From contig NZ_CP038159.1 in the NCBI RefSeq assembly GCF_004526235.1, forward strand, positions 2,294,001 through 2,358,000: a stretch of DNA of 64,000 nt. Direction: 5' to 3'. The number at the start of each line of letters is the position of its first letter. Within the stretch, counting starts at the first letter, position 1. The translations under genes were made by a program, and so were the position numbers. Origin of the DNA: Sphingobacterium sp. CZ-2 (GTDB taxonomy: Bacteria > Bacteroidota > Bacteroidia > Sphingobacteriales > Sphingobacteriaceae). The notes beneath the pieces were generated by a model, which did not search any database, was not told where the DNA came from, and saw nothing but the letters and a program-made list of their open reading frames with translations. Positions 1 through 7,543 of the stretch are shown here, piece by piece.

Positions 1-1
1 T

Positions 2-418
2 AGAAACGGCGTGGAACAATTTTACGGCAGAGGACAGCGGTTCAGTTTTGTTGATGTAGGCATAACCATTCCACTCTTTACTACGACCAGAGCGAAAATC
101 CGTTCCCTTGATTATCAAAAACAATCATTGGAACTGAATGCCCAATGGCAACAACAGCAGCTAAAAACGGAGTTGGCAAATGCCCTGAAACAATATGAAC
201 AGAATGTTTCACAGTTTACCTATTTCAAGGAGCAGGCACTTCCGAATGCTGATGAAATCATCAATGCGGCAAAGTTAGGGTACAGTACCGGAGATATTTC
301 TTATGTGGAGTACCTCTTTGCCTTGCAGACAACAACCGATATTCAGCTTAATTATCTAAAGAGCATACAGCAAATCAATGAGGCTGTAACGCTTATTCAT
401 TCATTAATCAGCAAATAA
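2..418 (+). CDS. TolC/CzcC-like outer-membrane efflux protein, C-terminal part (cut by window edge)
   Basis: The frame is already open at base 2 and runs to a TAA ending at 418, so only the C-terminal ~138 residues are present. Internal GTG or ATG codons are not needed as starts. The sequence is the second half of an outer-membrane-factor repeat: a strand ending in VGITIPLF, a long Gln-rich coiled-coil helix, then a GDISYVEYLFAL segment typical of CzcC/CusC proteins. In Bacteroidota this domain may be separate or fused to the C terminus of a CzcA-type pump, and the window cannot show which. It lies 8 bp before the adaptor gene, consistent with a CzcCAB-type divalent-cation efflux operon. Confidence 0.85.
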   Translation, partial: RNGVEQFYGRGQRFSFVDVGITIPLFTTTRAKIRSLDYQKQSLELNAQWQQQQLKTELANALKQYEQNVSQFTYFKEQALPNADEIINAAKLGYSTGDISYVEYLFALQTTTDIQLNYLKSIQQINEAVTLIHSLISK

Positions 419-426
419 TACAAAAT

Positions 427-1686
427 ATGAAACGTATCATCAATAATATAGTTTTCAGCGTTTTTGTCCTCGTAGCAATCTTTGCTTTGAACGCCTGTAC
501 AAATAAACATACGGAGGACGACGGACATAATCACGGTAGCGAAGCAGCAGCAACAACGGACGAACACGAAGAAGAAAACGTTGCGGTACTGACCGATGAA
601 CAGATAAAAGCTGTAGGTATCGAAATCGGGATGATTGAACAGAAACAATTGTCCGCAACATTGAAAGCCAACGGTGGATTGAGAGTACCCAACAGCAACA
701 AGGCAAATGCAACTTCAATGTTTGGCGGCGTTATCAAATCCCTCAATGTGGAGATAGGCGATTTCGTAAAAAAAGGTCAGGTCATCGCCACTATTTCCAA
801 TCCGGAATTCATACAATTACAGGAAGAATACCTAAGCATCAATAGCAGGATAGAATTTGCAGAGCAGGAAGTTGCAAGACAAAGAGAGCTGAACGAGGGA
901 AATGCAGGTGCAAAGAAAAACCTGCAAAGTGCCACATCTGAATTGAACACGTTGAGAACACGAAAAGCATCGTTACAACAACAAATCCAAATGATGGGCA
1001 TTAATCCGGCTTCCCTGTCAAATTCCAGCCTTAAATCCTCGTTGGTCGTTACAAGTCCGATAGGCGGTACGGTAAGTAACGTTTTTGCCAAAATCGGAAG
1101 CTATGTAGATGTGTCTTCGCCTATTGCCGAAATAATAGAGAACACAGCATTGCACTTGGACTTACAGGTTTATGAAAAAGATATTCCCCTAATCAAAATA
1201 GGTCAGAAAATAGATTTTGTCGTAACCAACAACCCCAATAAGACCCATTCTGCCGAAGTTTATAGTATAGGTTCATCTTTTAGCGGAGAGAGCAAAACCA
1301 TTGCCGTTCACAGCAGAATTACCGGAGATAAAACAGGATTGATTGACGGAATGAGCATAACCGGAAATGTAAGTTTAGATGATGTATTAAGTACGGCTGT
1401 ACCCAACGAAGCGGTTGTCAATGCAGACGGGAAATATTACATCTTTTTGGTCAAGGAGCAGGAAGAAGAACCGCACGACCATAAAGAAGATGAGGCTCAC
1501 GACCACGGTTCGGAAAATGGAACTCAATTTACAAGAATGGAGGTCGTTAAAGGTGCTTCTCAATTGGGTTACACGGCGATAACGCCTGTAAATGAAATTC
1601 CACACGGTACACATATCGTGATAAAAGGTGCGTTTTTTGTGAATGCAAAAATGAATGATACCGGAGAACACGGTCACGCTCACTAA
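427..1686 (+). CDS. RND efflux periplasmic adaptor, CzcB-like lipoprotein
   Basis: This 419-residue membrane-fusion protein would link an RND pump to the TolC-like channel and export Zn/Co/Cd-type cations. A signal peptide ends in a lipobox with Cys24. It is followed by a His/Asp/Glu-rich stretch (about residues 28-50), a biotinyl-lipoyl-like hairpin (IGDFVKKGQVIATI), a coiled coil (about 130-190), a beta-barrel region and a second His-rich insert near residues 345-365. The tail is GEHGHAH. The His-rich segments suggest metal loading in the periplasm. It follows the CzcC-like gene by 8 bp and precedes the Fur-family gene by 11 bp, so cotranscription is likely. Cation specificity is inferred from context. 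Confidence 0.9.
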   Translation: MKRIINNIVFSVFVLVAIFALNACTNKHTEDDGHNHGSEAAATTDEHEEENVAVLTDEQIKAVGIEIGMIEQKQLSATLKANGGLRVPNSNKANATSMFGGVIKSLNVEIGDFVKKGQVIATISNPEFIQLQEEYLSINSRIEFAEQEVARQRELNEGNAGAKKNLQSATSELNTLRTRKASLQQQIQMMGINPASLSNSSLKSSLVVTSPIGGTVSNVFAKIGSYVDVSSPIAEIIENTALHLDLQVYEKDIPLIKIGQKIDFVVTNNPNKTHSAEVYSIGSSFSGESKTIAVHSRITGDKTGLIDGMSITGNVSLDDVLSTAVPNEAVVNADGKYYIFLVKEQEEEPHDHKEDEAHDHGSENGTQFTRMEVVKGASQLGYTAITPVNEIPHGTHIVIKGAFFVNAKMNDTGEHGHAH

Positions 1687-1697
1687 AATGGTATATA

Positions 1698-2120
1698 ATG
1701 AAAAAAAGCATTGAACAAAAGCTGTTGTCAAAGAACACCAATCCGACCAGTATGCGGATATTGGTATATGATTTCTTGGAGCAACAGCAGACAGCGATGT
1801 CCTTATCTGAAATCGAAAGTCATTTCTATAAAGCAGACAGGGTTACGATTTACAGGACTTTGAAAACTTTCGAGGAAAAAGGCATTGTACACAGTATTCA
1901 GGAGAACACTACCGTTAAGTATATTTTGTGTCACGATGGGTGTGATGAAGAAACACACAAAGATTGGCACTTACATTTCTATTGTAAAATCTGTAAACAG
2001 ACAACCTGTAAGGAGGATTTTATAATACCGCAGAATGGAAACCAAAATTACCGTATTGACGAAATAAAACTATTTGGTAAAGGTATTTGCGAGAACTGTT
2101 TAAAGGAGAGTTTGCAATAG
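1698..2120 (+). CDS. Fur-family metalloregulator
   Basis: A 140-residue protein of normal Fur-family length. The N-terminal winged helix includes the recognition-helix pattern DRVTIYRTLKTFEEKG (about 50-66). The C-terminal half carries HLHFYCKICKQTTC and a final CENC pair, the two CxxC structural zinc sites of the family. It lies inside the cation-efflux operon, so it probably senses Zn or a similar ion and regulates the efflux genes. It is more Zur-like than iron-Fur-like by context, but the sequence alone does not settle the metal. The fragment at 31606-31884 is a second, truncated member of the same family. Confidence 0.88.
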   Translation: MKKSIEQKLLSKNTNPTSMRILVYDFLEQQQTAMSLSEIESHFYKADRVTIYRTLKTFEEKGIVHSIQENTTVKYILCHDGCDEETHKDWHLHFYCKICKQTTCKEDFIIPQNGNQNYRIDEIKLFGKGICENCLKESLQ

Positions 2121-2167
2121 CATTGCAGGCTCTTCCTGTGTATCTTTGTCATAAATATAAATGTGTT

Positions 2168-2887
2168 ATGGATAACTATCTTAAAGAAACAAAAATCCTT
2201 GACTACTCAAACGTTTCTATACAAGAGCTATTGGAACAAAGAGGGTGGAAAGATTTGGGCAATGTTTCAAGAGTTAAAGCCATTTACAATTTTGTCAGGG
2301 ATGAAATAAAATTTGGCTACAATGTTTCGGACGATATACCTGCATCAGAAATATTGCAGGATGGCTATGGACAGTGCAATACCAAAGCGACTTTGCTAAT
2401 GACGTTATTAAGAGCAACGGGAATACCTAACCGCATTCACGGTTTTACCATTGACAAAGCCTTGCAAAAAGGAGCTATTACGGGTATTTGGTACAAACTT
2501 TCGCCTCAAAACATCTTACATAGCTGGGTAGAAGTATGGGTAAATGAACAGTGGTATTTTTTAGAAGGTGTGATTTTGGATAAACCCTATCTCACCAAAT
2601 TGCAGGAGCAGAACAGCGATTGCAAAACCACATTTTGTGGTTTCGGGGTTTATACCGATAATTTTGAGAACCCACCGATTGAATGGAACCTCAACAATAC
2701 GTTTATTCAGGATAAGGGCATCAATCAGGACTTTGGCGTTTTTGATACACCCGATGAATTTTATTCTAAGCATCAGCAAAAGCTAAATGCGTTAAAGCGA
2801 TTTGTTTTTCAGTATATCGTGAGGTATATAATGAATAATAACGTAGAAATAATAAGAAATAAAAGTGTAACGAACCTAAAAAATTAA
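2168..2887 (+). CDS. Transglutaminase-like domain protein
   Basis: A 239-residue protein with a transglutaminase-like cysteine-protease fold. The candidate catalytic Cys is in GYGQCNTKATLLMTLLRATG, the His in HSWVEVWV, and an acidic residue follows in the FLEGVILDK region. ATG at 2168 is preferred: the frame is open back to 2087, but that would overlap the Fur-family gene by 34 bp and add a peptide unlike the family. There is no signal peptide, so it is probably cytoplasmic. The gene sits between the Fur-family regulator and the metal ATPase, an unusual place for a peptidase or transglutaminase. Its substrate is unknown. Confidence 0.75.
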   Translation: MDNYLKETKILDYSNVSIQELLEQRGWKDLGNVSRVKAIYNFVRDEIKFGYNVSDDIPASEILQDGYGQCNTKATLLMTLLRATGIPNRIHGFTIDKALQKGAITGIWYKLSPQNILHSWVEVWVNEQWYFLEGVILDKPYLTKLQEQNSDCKTTFCGFGVYTDNFENPPIEWNLNNTFIQDKGINQDFGVFDTPDEFYSKHQQKLNALKRFVFQYIVRYIMNNNVEIIRNKSVTNLKN

Positions 2888-2892
2888 AGGCT

Positions 2893-4926
2893 ATGACAAA
2901 TACAGACAAAAATCATAAGCATACGTATGATGCACAAGGCAAAATGACTTGTTGCACGCTGGAAGAAAAAATTTACACCGAAGCAGGTGCAAAAGAGCTG
3001 GTAAATGAAAAGCATCAACACGACCACGGCGATGATGAAGGACACGACCACAGTCATAGTGAGAGTAGTCCAATTAAAATGTTTTTGCCGAGTATAATAT
3101 CATTGGTATTGTTGCTTGCTGCCATAGCATTTGATCATTGGCTTCCACAGCAATGGTTTACGGGTTGGGTAAGGATTATTTGGTATGTGGTTGCGTATGC
3201 TCCCGTTGGGTTTCCTGTATTGACAGATGCCGTGAAAAGCATCAGAAAAGGGGAAATCTTTTCAGAGTTCTTTTTAATGGGCATTGCCACCATCGGGGCA
3301 TTTGCCATTGGCGAATATCCCGAGGGCGTTGCCGTGATGTTGTTTTATGCTGTTGGAGAAGTTTTTCAGACAATGGCGGTTTCCAGAGCCAAAGCAAATA
3401 TCAAATCATTGCTCGACCAAAGACCTGATGAGGTAACGGTTTTAAGAAACGACCAACCCCTAACTGTAAAGGCGGAAACCGTGAATATCGGCGAAATAAT
3501 ACAATTGAAACCGGGAGAAAAATTAGGTTTGGACGGAGAATTATTGTCTGAAACGGCATCGTTCAACACCTCAGCACTCACAGGCGAAAGCAAACCCGAC
3601 ACCAAAGCCAAAGGCGAAACGGTTTTGGCAGGTATGATAAACCTTAATACCGTTGCACAAGTGCAGGTCACAACCGCATATATGGATAGTAAGTTGAGTA
3701 AAATTTTGGAATTGGTACAAAATGCTACTTCACAAAAAGCACCAACGGAATTATTTATCCGCAAGTTTGCGAAAATATATACCCCTATAGTGGTACTGTT
3801 AGCGGTCGCTATCTGTGTGCTGCCTTACTTTTTCGTAGCTGATTATGAGTTTAGGGATTGGTTGTACAGGGCTTTGGTATTCTTAGTTATTTCTTGTCCT
3901 TGTGCCTTAGTAATCAGTATTCCATTGGGTTATTTCGGTGGCATTGGAGCAGCGAGCAAAAACGGAATACTGTTCAAAGGAAGTAACTTTTTAGATAGCC
4001 TTTCCAATATCCAAAATGTGGTAATGGATAAAACGGGTACAATGACAGAGGGTGTTTTCAAGGTTCAAGAAGTGGTATTTGACAAAGCGTTCAATCAAGA
4101 TGAAATTTTGCAATTGGTCAATGTATTGGAAAGCCACAGTACGCACCCCGTAGCGACAGCTATTCACGAATACGTGGGGGAACTGGATAATACAATCCGC
4201 TTAGAAAATACAGAGGAAATTGCTGGACACGGGCTGAAATCAACCGTAAATGGTAAAGACTTGTTGGTTGGAAATTTCAAGCTGATGAACAAGTTTGGAA
4301 TACAATACGACTTAGATCCGAACAGCATCGTTTATACGACCATTGCCGTTGCTTACGATAACAAATTTGTCGGTTACATTACGATTGCCGACAGTATCAA
4401 AGAAGATGCAGAGAAAACCATCCGTTTATTGCATAAACTCAATGTGAAAGCAACTATGCTTAGCGGAGATAAAAGTACAGTGGTAAAGTATGTAGCGGAG
4501 CAGTTGGGGATAGATAATGCTTTTGGGGATTTATTGCCCGAAGATAAAGTAAACAGGGTTAAAGAAATTAAAGCCAAAGGCGAAAGCGTTGCTTTCGTCG
4601 GCGACGGCGTGAACGATGCTCCCGTTGTGGCGTTGAGCGACGTAGGTATCGCAATGGGCGGTTTGGGAAGCGATGCCACTATTGAAACGGCAGATGTGGT
4701 CATACAAGACGATAAGCCGAGCAAAATCCCAATGGCAATCAATATTGGAAAAAAGACAAAGAAAATCGTTTGGCAAAATATCACATTGGCATTTGTGGTA
4801 AAAGGAATTGTATTGGTGCTTGGTGCAGGTGGATTGGCTACAATGTGGGAAGCCGTTTTTGCTGATGTGGGCGTGGCGTTATTGGCTATTCTTAATGCGG
4901 TACGAATACAGCGGATGAAATTTTAA
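2893..4926 (+). CDS. Zn/Cd/Pb-type heavy-metal P1B ATPase
   Basis: A 677-residue P1B-type ATPase that would pump divalent soft metals from cytosol to periplasm. The N terminus lacks a full HMA fold but has a Cys pair (MTCC) and a His/Asp-rich tract (about residues 40-57). Later come transmembrane segments, the transport motif SCPCALV, the phosphorylation site DKTGT, the SHSTHPVA nucleotide-binding signature and GDGVNDAP. The CPC motif with an acidic His-rich N terminus fits the ZntA/CadA group better than CopA. It follows the transglutaminase-like gene by 5 bp at the end of the Zn/Cd/Co module. Confidence 0.93.
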   Translation: MTNTDKNHKHTYDAQGKMTCCTLEEKIYTEAGAKELVNEKHQHDHGDDEGHDHSHSESSPIKMFLPSIISLVLLLAAIAFDHWLPQQWFTGWVRIIWYVVAYAPVGFPVLTDAVKSIRKGEIFSEFFLMGIATIGAFAIGEYPEGVAVMLFYAVGEVFQTMAVSRAKANIKSLLDQRPDEVTVLRNDQPLTVKAETVNIGEIIQLKPGEKLGLDGELLSETASFNTSALTGESKPDTKAKGETVLAGMINLNTVAQVQVTTAYMDSKLSKILELVQNATSQKAPTELFIRKFAKIYTPIVVLLAVAICVLPYFFVADYEFRDWLYRALVFLVISCPCALVISIPLGYFGGIGAASKNGILFKGSNFLDSLSNIQNVVMDKTGTMTEGVFKVQEVVFDKAFNQDEILQLVNVLESHSTHPVATAIHEYVGELDNTIRLENTEEIAGHGLKSTVNGKDLLVGNFKLMNKFGIQYDLDPNSIVYTTIAVAYDNKFVGYITIADSIKEDAEKTIRLLHKLNVKATMLSGDKSTVVKYVAEQLGIDNAFGDLLPEDKVNRVKEIKAKGESVAFVGDGVNDAPVVALSDVGIAMGGLGSDATIETADVVIQDDKPSKIPMAINIGKKTKKIVWQNITLAFVVKGIVLVLGAGGLATMWEAVFADVGVALLAILNAVRIQRMKF

Positions 4927-4990
4927 AGGACGTCAATTTATAAGTATTGAAAAGAAAACAGAAAATACGCAAAAAGAAATATATAAAGGT

Positions 4991-5158
4991 ATTCAACCGA
5001 AGCGACTTAATGTCTTTGGACATCAGTGACGACAACCTTGTTGATGTAAGAACCATTTAAGTAGGTTGAAGTATGCTTCTGAAAACCCCGTAACCGGGCG
5101 TATGGGTGTATTCAATATGGGACGAAATATCAGTGTTAAATTAATAATGAATTTCTGA
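4991..5158 (+). pseudogene. TonB-dependent receptor C-terminal remnant (frameshifted)
   Basis: No intact frame exists here, but frames can be stitched into the end of a TonB receptor. IQPKRLNV is followed, after a shift, by SLDISDDNLVDVR. After another shift comes NHLSRLKYASENPVTGRMG, then NMGRNISVKL and a stop at 5156-5158. The intact end of the TonB fragment near 32966-33063 shows the same order (an NLFNTRYRNYLN segment, then MGRNISVRL). At least two frameshifts are present. This is a scar of a receptor gene that once followed the Zn/Cd ATPase. It occupies the first half of the 410-bp gap before copper island A. Confidence 0.7.
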
Positions 5159-5234
5159 TTCGATATTATTGAGTGAAAGATTTAAAAGAACGCTAGCAGG
5201 AAATGTAACTGACACTATAATGCTCATGGAATAA

Positions 5235-5275
5235 AAATAAATGGCGGATAAGAGAAACTTATCTGCCATTTATTT
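5235..5275 (+). terminator. Rho-independent-type hairpin
   Basis: An 18-bp stem with one G-T pair (5235-5252 with 5258-5275) closes a 5-nt loop, AGAAA. The outer part of the stem is A/T-rich, so it could work in both directions. It separates the Zn/Cd module and TonB remnant from copper island A. The bases between the remnant and this hairpin (5159-5234) hold nothing recognisable. Confidence 0.7.
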
Positions 5276-5307
5276 CAAAAAAAACGAACCGGTTTGAAAA
5301 ATACCAT

Positions 5308-5315
5308 TATCTTTG
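5308..5315 (+). promoter_or_regulatory. Bacteroidota -7 promoter box
   Basis: TATCTTTG matches the Bacteroidota -7 consensus TAnnTTTG and lies 22 bp before the ATG of the Cys-rich protein. No well-spaced -33 TTG was found, so only the -7 element is called. Confidence 0.5.
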
Positions 5316-5337
5316 CAATAGTTTTTTTGTTTTTTAC

Positions 5338-5724
5338 ATGTTAAAAAGGATAAACATATTAATGATTATATGCTTATTGGGCTTTTTTATAATCCCAATG
5401 CAATCCTATGCGTGTAAATCGCATTCCAAAGAAATTGTTATCAAGGAGAAGTCATGTTGCAGTGCCAACAAGCAGCATCATTCAGAAGATCAATGTGAGA
5501 AAGACTGCTGTAAGTCTAAGGATGACACGAGCAATGAATGCTCTGGAAATTGTGGACCTACGTCCTGCCACAGCTCTTCTAATAGTTTTTCTGCAACACC
5601 CCCATTTTTTAGGAACGCTCAAAATCCTGTTTTTTCTAAAAGTAAAAAATCATACCCTTTATACAAAGAACCCTTTTATTCTACAGGGGAATCTTCCATT
5701 TGGCAACCGCCTAAAATAAGTTAA
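5338..5724 (+). CDS. Small exported Cys/His-rich protein, copper island A
   Basis: A 128-residue protein of unrecognised family. An N-terminal hydrophobic signal (about residues 5-25) ends near QSYAC. A Cys/His/Lys-rich middle follows, with CCSANK, EKDCCKSK and CSGNCGPTSCHSS, which looks like a soft-metal-binding region. The C terminus EPFYSTGESSIWQPPKIS is conserved in the paralogue at 36845-37231, which ends EAYYSSGFFSIWLPPKIS. Both are the first gene of a copper island behind a TAnnTTTG box. A role as periplasmic copper buffer or sensor is inference. The conserved Trp-Pro-Pro tail implies more than loose metal binding. Confidence 0.7.
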   Translation: MLKRINILMIICLLGFFIIPMQSYACKSHSKEIVIKEKSCCSANKQHHSEDQCEKDCCKSKDDTSNECSGNCGPTSCHSSSNSFSATPPFFRNAQNPVFSKSKKSYPLYKEPFYSTGESSIWQPPKIS

Positions 5725-5794
5725 ATTAGTACTGTATATCCATAGGTGTGCGAAATCGGTTGATTTTGCACCTATCCGCAATACATGTTTTATT

Positions 5795-5814
5795 AAAAGC
5801 CAGATCTGGCTTTT
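5795..5814. terminator. Perfect 20-bp palindrome between Cys-rich and DUF3347 genes
   Basis: A 20-bp perfect palindrome, AAAAGCCAGATCTGGCTTTT, lies between the Cys-rich gene and the DUF3347 gene. The tetra-T end makes it terminator-like on either strand. The equivalent gap in island B has a GC-rich AAGCCG/CGGCTT hairpin at 37268-37285, so partial termination or mRNA processing after the first gene may be a shared feature. Confidence 0.5.
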
Positions 5815-5851
5815 GATTATTTACCATTTTTAATACTTAATAAGGTTCCAA

Positions 5852-6418
5852 ATGAAATCAATATCAAAAATATTGATGGTAATCACCGTATTACTATCCG
5901 CAGCAAACAGCTTTGCGCAAAACCAGAACGAGCAACATCACAACCATGGTGGAACAGCTCAAGCAAAGAATATTCCATCACAAAATTTATCACAATTACA
6001 TGCCGTATTTGACAAGTATTTTTCCATAAAAGATGCTTTGGTAAACGCAGATGTAAATATAGCATCTTCAAATGCTACTGAATTAGCCACAGTTATTAAA
6101 ACAGTGGATATGGGTGAACTTTCTCCCAAAGAGCATACCGTATGGATGAAGGTCATGAAGGAACTGTCTTTAAACACAGAAAACATCTCGAAATCGAAAG
6201 ACGTCGTAAAGCAACGGAGGGCATTTGCCCTACTTTCTAAGAATGTCTATGAATTGGCAAACGCATCAAAGCAAAAAACAACTATGTACTACCAAAACTG
6301 CCCGATGTACAACGATGGCAAAGGTGCAACTTGGTTAAGTAAAAGTACGGATATCAAAAACCCGTATTACGGTTCAAAAATGCTGACCTGCGGTAGTACT
6401 ATTGAAAAATTAAATTAG
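5852..6418 (+). CDS. DUF3347 exported copper-associated protein
   Basis: A 188-residue protein with a cleavable signal peptide ending near NSFAQ (residue 23) and a short His-rich linker. One DUF3347 domain follows: an alpha-helical bundle ending in the metal-site-like signature YYQNCPMYNDGKGATWLS and NPYYGSKMLTCGS. The family recurs in Bacteroidota copper and silver efflux loci and is related to a domain at the end of some CusB adaptors. It probably binds Cu(I) through Cys/Met in the CPMY and MLTCG motifs. Its counterpart at 37368 in island B has an additional HMA domain. It is 9 bp before the next lipoprotein gene. Confidence 0.85.
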   Translation: MKSISKILMVITVLLSAANSFAQNQNEQHHNHGGTAQAKNIPSQNLSQLHAVFDKYFSIKDALVNADVNIASSNATELATVIKTVDMGELSPKEHTVWMKVMKELSLNTENISKSKDVVKQRRAFALLSKNVYELANASKQKTTMYYQNCPMYNDGKGATWLSKSTDIKNPYYGSKMLTCGSTIEKLN

Positions 6419-6427
6419 TCAGCCATT

Positions 6428-6853
6428 ATGAGATGTCTATTGATTGGGATCGTTACTTCTATTGTAGTCATATTTAGTTCATGCAACAATAACCCTACAC
6501 TAAAGGTGCAAGACAATACATATACTTCAAAAAGCTCAAATACAAATACCCGTGACCACAATGCCTTTGAAATGGGCGATGTAGTTCCGTCGGAAGAGGT
6601 ATGCATGGTCAACAATGAATACATGGGCAAAAAACAATTTGAGGTAAATTTTGAAGGAAAAATATATTACGGATGTTGCCAGATGTGTAAAGAACGTATT
6701 CCAAAAGATCCTTCTACACGCGTTGCCATAGATCCATTTTCCAAAAAGCAGATAGATAAAGCGACTGCTATAATAGCAATTACCGGCAACAACGGGGAAG
6801 TATCATATTTTGAAAATAATACTACATATACAAATTACATAAATCAATTTTAA
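6428..6853 (+). CDS. MlpB-like metal-binding lipoprotein
   Basis: A 141-residue lipoprotein with a lipobox Cys at residue 19. The conserved core is PSEEVCMVNNEYMG, then YYGCCQMCKERIPKDP, then an IDPFSKKQIDKA segment. The Cys arrangement (one Cys, then CCxxC) resembles TRASH/YHS-type metal-binding modules and the MlpB-like proteins of Bacteroidota copper loci. The close paralogue at 41937-42362 shares the whole C-terminal two thirds. It would sit in an envelope membrane as a copper-binding accessory. The function is inferred from motif and context. Confidence 0.75.
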   Translation: MRCLLIGIVTSIVVIFSSCNNNPTLKVQDNTYTSKSSNTNTRDHNAFEMGDVVPSEEVCMVNNEYMGKKQFEVNFEGKIYYGCCQMCKERIPKDPSTRVAIDPFSKKQIDKATAIIAITGNNGEVSYFENNTTYTNYINQF

Positions 6854-6871
6854 TTATTAAAAACAGAAATC

Positions 6872-7450
6872 ATGACAATGAAACATTTATTTGTAGGCTT
6901 ACTAGCCTCATCCGTATTGACCTTGGCAGCATGCAATGGCGCTTCTGAAAAAAAATCAGAAAGCGACGTCCATACTGAAACAACGGTATCCAACGAAAGC
7001 AACGCTGCAAGCGACCAGGGAACTTTTTCGGAACTTTTTTCCCATTACCAGCACCTGACTTTTGCTTTGTCTTCCGATAATGATAAAGAAGCCGCAAATG
7101 CAGCTAAAGGCATGCTGGAAGCACTCCCCAAGATTAATACCGAGGGCTTTAGTGCAGAACAGAAAAGCACCTTCGATGACATCGCTGCTGATATTCAGGA
7201 ACATTCGGAGCACATAGGTGATAACATAGGCAATATCGCTCATCAAAGAGAACATTTAGTGATCTTGAGCAAGGATTTTTATGATATAACAAAAGAATTC
7301 GGCACCGAAAAGCCCATGTACAAGATTTTTTGCTCGATGTACGATGACAACAAAGGAGCATATTGGTTAAGCGATAGCAAAGAGGTCAAAAACCCTTACT
7401 ATGGTGAAGATATGCTAACATGTGGTGAAGTTCAGGAAGAACTGAAGTAA
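6872..7450 (+). CDS. DUF3347 lipoprotein
   Basis: A 192-residue protein with a lipobox ending in Cys21 and an acidic Ser-rich linker. A DUF3347 bundle follows, with the HSEHIGDNIGNIAHQREHL helix, CSMYDDNKGAYWLS and NPYYGEDMLTCG. An alternative ATG at 6878 would give the signal MKHLFVGLL and may be the true start. The paralogue in island B is at 40715-41380. It precedes CusA by 93 bp and is probably a periplasmic copper-binding partner of the Cus pump. Confidence 0.82.
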   Translation: MTMKHLFVGLLASSVLTLAACNGASEKKSESDVHTETTVSNESNAASDQGTFSELFSHYQHLTFALSSDNDKEAANAAKGMLEALPKINTEGFSAEQKSTFDDIAADIQEHSEHIGDNIGNIAHQREHLVILSKDFYDITKEFGTEKPMYKIFCSMYDDNKGAYWLSDSKEVKNPYYGEDMLTCGEVQEELK

Positions 7451-7477
7451 AAACGCTGATTAAGATTTGAAATTCAA

Positions 7478-7519
7478 ATATCAGGTACCGGTCGATTTCT
7501 GTAGGCTGGTATCTGATAT
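7478..7519 (+). promoter_or_regulatory. Leader hairpin before cusA
   Basis: ATATCAGGTACC (7478-7489) pairs with GGTATCTGATAT (7508-7519) with one G-T pair, closing an 18-nt loop. No long T-run follows, so it is not a clear terminator. It occupies most of the 93-bp gap before cusA and could modulate read-through or mRNA stability within the operon. Confidence 0.45.
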
Positions 7520-7543
7520 TAAAATGTAAACAATGTATATGTT

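Noticed and set aside
2087-2167. Upstream extension of the transglutaminase-like protein
   Set aside because: It overlaps the Fur-family gene and adds a Cys-containing peptide with no family support; ATG 2168 fits better.
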